DNA of 64,000 nucleotides from CAVQMB01 sp963713445 (GTDB lineage: Bacteria > Pseudomonadota > Gammaproteobacteria > Competibacterales > Competibacteraceae): positions 1 through 64,000 of the forward strand of contig CAVQMB010000004.1 in the NCBI GenBank assembly GCA_963713445.1, given 5' to 3'. Position numbers and translations under genes: made by a program. The notes beneath the pieces are model-generated. The model was given only the letters and a program-made list of their open reading frames with translations. It was not told where the DNA came from and ran no database searches. Below, in pieces: positions 60,224 to 64,000 of the stretch (position 1 is the stretch's first letter; every line of letters begins with the position of its first letter).

Positions 60224-61300
60224 ATGAACGAAGCTGAGACACCCGTGACTCCGACTGAATTCAGCGACCGGATACTGGCCTGGTTCGACCGGCACGGGCG
60301 CACCCACTTGCCCTGGCAGCAACAGCCCAACCGCTACCGGGTCTGGGTGTCGGAGATCATGCTGCAACAGACTCAGGTCGCCACCGTTATTCCCTATTAT
60401 CAGCGGTTCATGGGCCAGTTTCCGTCTATACAGGCGTTGGCGGAGGCTCCGCTCGACAGCGTCCTCAGTCTCTGGTCCGGACTCGGGTACTACGCCCGCG
60501 CCCGCAATCTGCACCATGCCGCCAGCATTGTATGTGACCGGCACCACGGGCAGATTCCAGAGGATGTGGAAACGCTGGCAAGTCTGCCGGGCATCGGGCG
60601 CTCCACCGCCGGCGCCATTCTGGCACTCAGTGATGGGCAGCGACAGCCCATCCTGGACGGTAACGTCAAACGGGTTCTGTCCCGCTTTTGCGGCATCGCG
60701 GGCTGGCCCGGTCACAGCCGCGTGCAACACCAATTGTGGAATTTGGCTGAACGCTACACCCCGCCGCACCGGGTAGCAGCCTACACCCAGGCGATGATGG
60801 ACCTCGGTTCCCTGGTCTGCACCCGAAGACGGCCGGTTTGTGATGCCTGTCCGGTCGCCGATCACTGCCGGGCACATGCCATCAGCCGTGAACATGACTT
60901 TCCCACACCAAAGCCCCGCCGACAGTTGCCGGTGCGAGCCACTTGCATGCTGCTAATGCGCACGACCGACGGTGAGGTATTGCTGGAACAAAGGCCGACA
61001 CATGGCATCTGGGGCGGCCTGTGGAGTTTTCCTGAATGCCCCACGGGCAGTGACATTCCGAGATGGTGCCAACAACGCTATGGCGTACAGGTCGAACGCT
61101 CACAAACCTGGGCAACGATACGCCACAGCTTCAGCCATTTTCATCTCGACATCACGCCAGTCCGGGTGGATGTCGAGCGTCGGCCCGATGAGATCATGGA
61201 AGCCGATAGCCGGGTCTGGTATAACGTGCACCATCCGGATGCGCGCGGACTGGCGGCCCCCGTCCAGCGACTGTTGCAAACTCTGGCAAACGATTATTAA
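60224..61300 (+). CDS. mutY: Adenine DNA glycosylase MutY
   Basis: 358 residues. MutY removes adenine mispaired with 8-oxoguanine. SEIMLQQTQVATVIPYY (about 41-57) carries the catalytic Glu region, the helix-hairpin-helix reads ASLPGIGRSTAGAIL, and LDGNVKRVLSRF has the catalytic Asp. The [4Fe-4S] site CTRRRPVCDACPVADHC has C-x6-C-x2-C-x5-C spacing. A C-terminal Nudix-like domain (about 230-355) recognises 8-oxoG. yggX starts 10 bases after, the conserved mutY-yggX pair. Confidence 0.97.
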   Translation: MNEAETPVTPTEFSDRILAWFDRHGRTHLPWQQQPNRYRVWVSEIMLQQTQVATVIPYYQRFMGQFPSIQALAEAPLDSVLSLWSGLGYYARARNLHHAASIVCDRHHGQIPEDVETLASLPGIGRSTAGAILALSDGQRQPILDGNVKRVLSRFCGIAGWPGHSRVQHQLWNLAERYTPPHRVAAYTQAMMDLGSLVCTRRRPVCDACPVADHCRAHAISREHDFPTPKPRRQLPVRATCMLLMRTTDGEVLLEQRPTHGIWGGLWSFPECPTGSDIPRWCQQRYGVQVERSQTWATIRHSFSHFHLDITPVRVDVERRPDEIMEADSRVWYNVHHPDARGLAAPVQRLLQTLANDY

Positions 61301-61310
61301 AGGTGGATTG

Positions 61311-61589
61311 ATGGCTCACACCGTACATTGCGTCAAGCTTGGTACCGAGGCTGAAGGCCTGGAGCGCGCGCCCTACCCGGGCGAACTTGGGAAGCGAATT
61401 TTCGAGAATGTGTCCAAACAGGCCTGGCAACAGTGGCTGACCCATCAGACCATGCTCATCAACGAATATCGCCTCACACCTATAGACCCCAAGGATCGCA
61501 AATTTCTTGAACAACAGATGGAAGAGTTCTTCTTCGGTACGGGCTCCGCCACGCCGGAAGGCTATGTGCCGCCGGAGCAGAGACCTTGA
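61311..61589 (+). CDS. yggX: Probable Fe(2+)-trafficking protein YggX
   Basis: 92 residues from the ATG at 61311; the open frame upstream is a shadow of mutY. VHCVKLGTEAEGLERAPYPG (5-24) and IFENVSKQAWQQWLTHQTML (about 29-48) are family hallmarks with the conserved Cys. It helps protect iron-sulfur clusters from oxidation, fitting its pairing with the iron-sulfur enzyme MutY. Confidence 0.97.
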   Translation: MAHTVHCVKLGTEAEGLERAPYPGELGKRIFENVSKQAWQQWLTHQTMLINEYRLTPIDPKDRKFLEQQMEEFFFGTGSATPEGYVPPEQRP

Positions 61590-61632
61590 CGCGACCCCAA
61601 CAAGCGGCTTTAATACGCCTTTCAAATCGGTT

Positions 61633-61708
61633 GGCCAGGTAGCTCAGTTGGTAGAGCAGGGGACTGAAAATCCCCGTGTCGGCAGTTCGATTCTGTCCCT
61701 GGCCACCA
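61633..61708 (+). tRNA. tRNA-Phe (GAA anticodon)
   Basis: 76 bases including CCA. Acceptor stem GGCCAGG pairs with CCTGGCC; D-arm GCTCAGTTGGTAGAGC; anticodon loop CTGAAAA; T-arm AGTTCGATTCT. Accessory debris begins right after its 3' end, suggesting an integration site. Confidence 0.96.
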
Positions 61709-61814
61709 ATTAAATCAAGTATTTAGCTCCCCAATGCCATCGCCGGAATCGCGTTTGGGCCACAGCTGGCGATACTTCCCTTTGATCGCGACCAAGCATT
61801 CCACAGTTGTATGC

Positions 61815-62525
61815 AGCCACGGTGTAGTGGTCAACCGTTTCCGGACACTTTGTTAAGGGCTGTTTCGTAATCCAGCGGTGTCTTGTAACCCAACGTCGTA
61901 TGCAGGCGCTGGGCATTGTAATACACCGCCACATATTCCCGGACGTCAGCGATTGCTTCTTGCCGGGTCCGGTATAAACGATCACCGGTCCATTCCCGCT
62001 TCAGGCTGCTGAAGAAACGCTCTACCGGAGCATTGTCCCAGCAGTTGCCCTTGCGGCTCATGCTACAAACCAGCCCATGCTGTGCCAGCAGCGTCTGATA
62101 GGCACGGCTGGCGTACGGGCTACCTCTGTCACTGTGATGGATCAGGCCGGGTGGCTGTTGTCTCAGATTGATCGCCATCAGCAAGACCCGGATCACCAGG
62201 GCCTTCTTCATTCGCCGGTCCATGGCCCAGCCGACCACGCGACGCGAATACAGGTCGGTCACTACCGCCAGGTACACCCAGCCTTCCTGGGTCCACAGAT
62301 ACGTTATGTCCGTGCCCCAGGCTTGATTAGGCCCCGTCGGGTTGAACGGGCGGTTCAGCATGCGCGCTTCCTTGTGCAGCAGCCTCAGCTCCTCGCGCTC
62401 ATCAACTGACAGCCGCACGCCGCTGGCCTCATCCGCACATTCCTGCCGCCACCGACTGGCATATTGTCGTTGATCCCCAGACCCCGGGCGGCCTCGATCT
62501 GCGAGTCACGCGGCGCGCCCTTGAC
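61815..62525 (-). mobile_element. Deletion derivative of an IS3-family element
   Basis: The main open frame (62418-61831) encodes the DDE part of OrfB: GTDITYLWTQEGWVYLAVVT with the first Asp, HSDRGSPYASRAYQ with the second, and NCWDNAPVERFFSSLKRE with the Glu. Upstream, SQIEAARGLGINDN and SRWRQECADEASG (near 62440-62520, two frames) come from the OrfA helix-turn-helix. ELRLLHKEARM joins OrfA directly to NRPFNPTGPNQAWG of OrfB, so the middle is deleted. A likely terminal repeat, TGTAGTGGTCAACCGTTTCC, lies near 61820-61840. 61709-61815 shows no gene I recognise. Confidence 0.85.
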
Positions 62526-63535
62526 ATGAATCAGGGCCTGCCCCTCATGGTTATGGTGCAGCACAGCCATGTAGCGATGGCTGGCATCGAAAGGGATGCT
62601 GTCCGTCCGCGTCCATGCCGCGAACGGATCGGCCTCGTTTCGCATGATCTTGCCGGCCAGCGTATGCAGGGCGCCCTCCATCGGATCGCCCTCGACCCGT
62701 CAGCCATCCGCGTGGCCGTGCAGGGCCGCGTCATTGCACAGCGCGGCGGTTTCGGCGCTCTCGATCAGCAGTGCATGTCGGGTCGATATCCGCATTGTCA
62801 AACCGGATACTGCCGTCAAGTGCATAGCCGTTACCTGACACGGAATAGGCGTGGTCCGCTGTCATGACGGAGCTCACCATCATCTCGTTGCGGGTCAGCG
62901 TCCCGGTCTTGTCGGTGCAGATGACCGAGAACGAGCCGAGCGTCTCCACCCGCGAGAGCATGCCGCTGATGTGCCCGATCTCAGTCCCGACCCCCGCAGC
63001 CACAACCACGCCTCGGCCTGCACCGCCCGCGACGAGCGTACCGCTGAAAGCCATGCAGGTGCGATCCCCGAGGGGGGGCATCGGCGGCGACGGGTTCAGT
63101 GGACTTCTCAACCGGAACGGATTCGCCGGTAAGGACAGCTTCCTCGACCCTGAGCCCGGCCGGCTCAATCAGCCGCAGATCGGCGGGAATCTTCTCGCCC
63201 GCCTCCAGAAGCACGATACCACCCGGCACCACCTCGGCGTCGTCGATGCTGCGGCGCGTGCCATCGCGCAGAACCGAGGTGCGGGGCGCGATCATCTGGC
63301 GGATGGCCTCCATCGCCTGCTCGGCGCGGCCCTCCTGGATAAAGCCGATCATCGCGTTGGCGATGACAACCGCCAAGATCACAGCCGTATCGACCATATG
63401 CCCGAGACCGGCGGTGATGACTGCGGCACCGAGAAGGACGTAGATCAGCACATTATGGAAATGAGACAAGAAGCGCAGGATCGGGCTACGCCCAGGCGGT
63501 GCGGGCAGGCGGTTCGGCCCATGCTGCGCTAGGCA
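62525..63535 (-). pseudogene. Decayed P-type cation-transporting ATPase (P2-type)
   Basis: Segments in sequence order on the minus strand: CLAQHGPNRLP, FHNVLIYVLLGAAVITAGLG, AVVIANAMIGFIQEGRAEQA, LTGESVPVEK; then TLVAGGAGRGVVVAAGVG; then the phosphorylation site ICTDKTGTLTRNEMM; then ALHTLAGKIMRNEADPFAAW and ALIHVKGAP. Lesions: 5' end replaced by the dehydrogenase fragment; one extra base in a 7-G run (63072-63078); a deletion that fuses ISGMLS to RVETLGS, removing membrane helices 3-4; a frameshift near 62780; a TGA where Trp is expected (HADG-stop-RVEGDP, near 62700); and loss of everything after the nucleotide domain at the IS. Clearly nonfunctional. Confidence 0.9.
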
Positions 63536-63822
63536 TTGCCGTGCCCGCTGGGGCAGATCGCACCGGCGATGACCCGCTGACCCGCGACATAGCCGCGAAC
63601 GGCCGAACCAAGCTTCTCGATCACGCCCACCGGTTCGTGTCCGATGGTCAGTCCACTCTCGACGGGGTGCTCCCCCTTCAGAATATGGACGTCGGTACCG
63701 CAAATGGTCGTAGTCGTGATGCGGATCAGCGCATCAAGCGGGCCGACACCGGGGATCGGCTTTTCATCCAGCACGATCCGGTTCGGCTCGTCGAAAATCG
63801 CGGCTTTCATCATCTTGGGCAT
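63529..63822 (-). pseudogene. N-terminal fragment of a zinc-dependent alcohol dehydrogenase
   Basis: 97 residues: MMKAAIFDEPNRIVLDEKPI, ICGTDVHILKGEHPVESGL with the first zinc ligand Cys, TIGHEPVGVIEKLG with His-Glu, and RVIAGAICPSGHGNA, after which it stops. The catalytic and cofactor domains (about 250 residues) are missing; the sequence switches to the P-type ATPase. It has a good GGAGG ribosome site. Confidence 0.85.
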
Positions 63823-63847
63823 GAAGTTCTTCCTCCCTCAGAAAATT

Positions 63848-64000
63848 GTTGCTACTGCTCCTCTATCCGACAGAAGCCGCGGCTGGTGAACGACCTTCGC
63901 CTTGTCCAGTCCCAAAGCCTTGAGCGCCAGGCCGAGCGTGGCGGTGATGTCCTCCACCTCGATCGTAGAACCCGGCCGTTTCGCCATGTTTAACGACGTC
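63848..64000 (-). mobile_element. Partial IS3-type transposase at the window edge
   Basis: Open to the edge: MAKRPGSTIEVEDITATLGL, ALKALGLDKAK and HQPRLLSDRG. This matches the DDE-domain segment preceding the second Asp of OrfB in the IS3 family, truncated right after SDRG (usually SDNG). The remainder lies outside the window or is lost. Confidence 0.65.

Noticed and set aside
63072..63078. Phase-variable G tract in a working ATPase gene
   Set aside because: The same gene also has a nonsense codon, an internal deletion and both ends missing, so changing the tract could not restore it.

Overview
This window looks like a chromosomal piece of a GC-rich gammaproteobacterium (about 60% G+C by eye). 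The evidence is gene order. The blocks rsmI / yraN-diaA-dolP / sspB-sspA-petCBA, mlaFEDCB-ibaG-murA-hisG, pilMNOPQ-aroK-aroB-hemE, the 16S-Ile-Ala-23S-5S rRNA operon and uvrC-pgsA-tRNA(Gly,Cys,Leu) are all typical of that class. I cannot name the genus from the sequence alone.

Layout. 1-0.9 kb: RNase P RNA, cut by the window edge, and a MraZ-like regulator that faces away from it. 0.9-7.1 kb: translation and envelope housekeeping genes, stringent starvation proteins and a cytochrome bc1 complex. 7.3-14.0 kb: hisG, murA, ibaG, the Mla phospholipid-transport operon and a class I fumarase. 14.1-16.4 kb: a malic enzyme gene (MaeB type) broken by about six indels. 16.4-27.7 kb: Nudix hydrolase, hemE, aroB, aroK, a large Ig-like lipoprotein, the type IV pilus assembly genes pilQPONM and a conserved hypothetical gene. 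27.7-33.1 kb: a complete rRNA operon on the minus strand with promoter, boxA sites, processing stems and terminator. 33.1-40.1 kb: rep helicase, two MFS transporters and a slipin/NfeD pair. 40.4-43.4 kb: accessory DNA, namely a frameshifted secreted protein, a tail fragment of an ATP synthase gamma gene, queC, and a mosaic of group II intron RT, IS and integrase remnants beside tRNA-Leu. 43.4-48.8 kb: three tRNAs, pgsA, uvrC, pyrD, a thioesterase and a Pro/Ala/Lys-rich exported protein. 48.8-50.6 kb: a cobalamin riboswitch with a small unknown gene, then a persulfide-type module (DUF2892 protein plus metallo-beta-lactamase dioxygenase). 50.7-57.3 kb: cydABX with a textbook FNR-type promoter, and convergent cydCD. 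57.4-61.7 kb: a tail-anchored pseudo-receiver protein, a dihaem cytochrome c, an epimerase-like protein, mutY, yggX and tRNA-Phe. 61.8-64.0 kb: wreckage of IS elements, a P-type ATPase and an alcohol dehydrogenase.

How the parts fit. Respiration is a clear theme: bc1 complex, a c4-like dihaem cytochrome, quinone-linked dihydroorotate dehydrogenase, and an oxygen-scavenging bd oxidase whose FNR box predicts induction at low oxygen. Envelope maintenance (Mla, DolP, MurA, slipin/NfeD) and type IV pili form the second theme. Genes near tRNA-Leu and tRNA-Phe mark two insertion hot spots, both now decayed.

Several otherwise well-conserved genes carry single-base indels (maeB, pilQ, uvrC, the metallo-beta-lactamase gene and two exported-protein genes). 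Most look like assembly errors, but the maeB cluster and one G-tract deserve checking. I found no CRISPR array, prophage or complete secretion, defence or biosynthetic island. The most unusual items are a Bacteroidetes-like MraZ in an odd location, the B12-riboswitch-linked small protein, the Ig-like lipoprotein placed inside the pil-aro operon, and the pseudo-receiver protein next to cydD.
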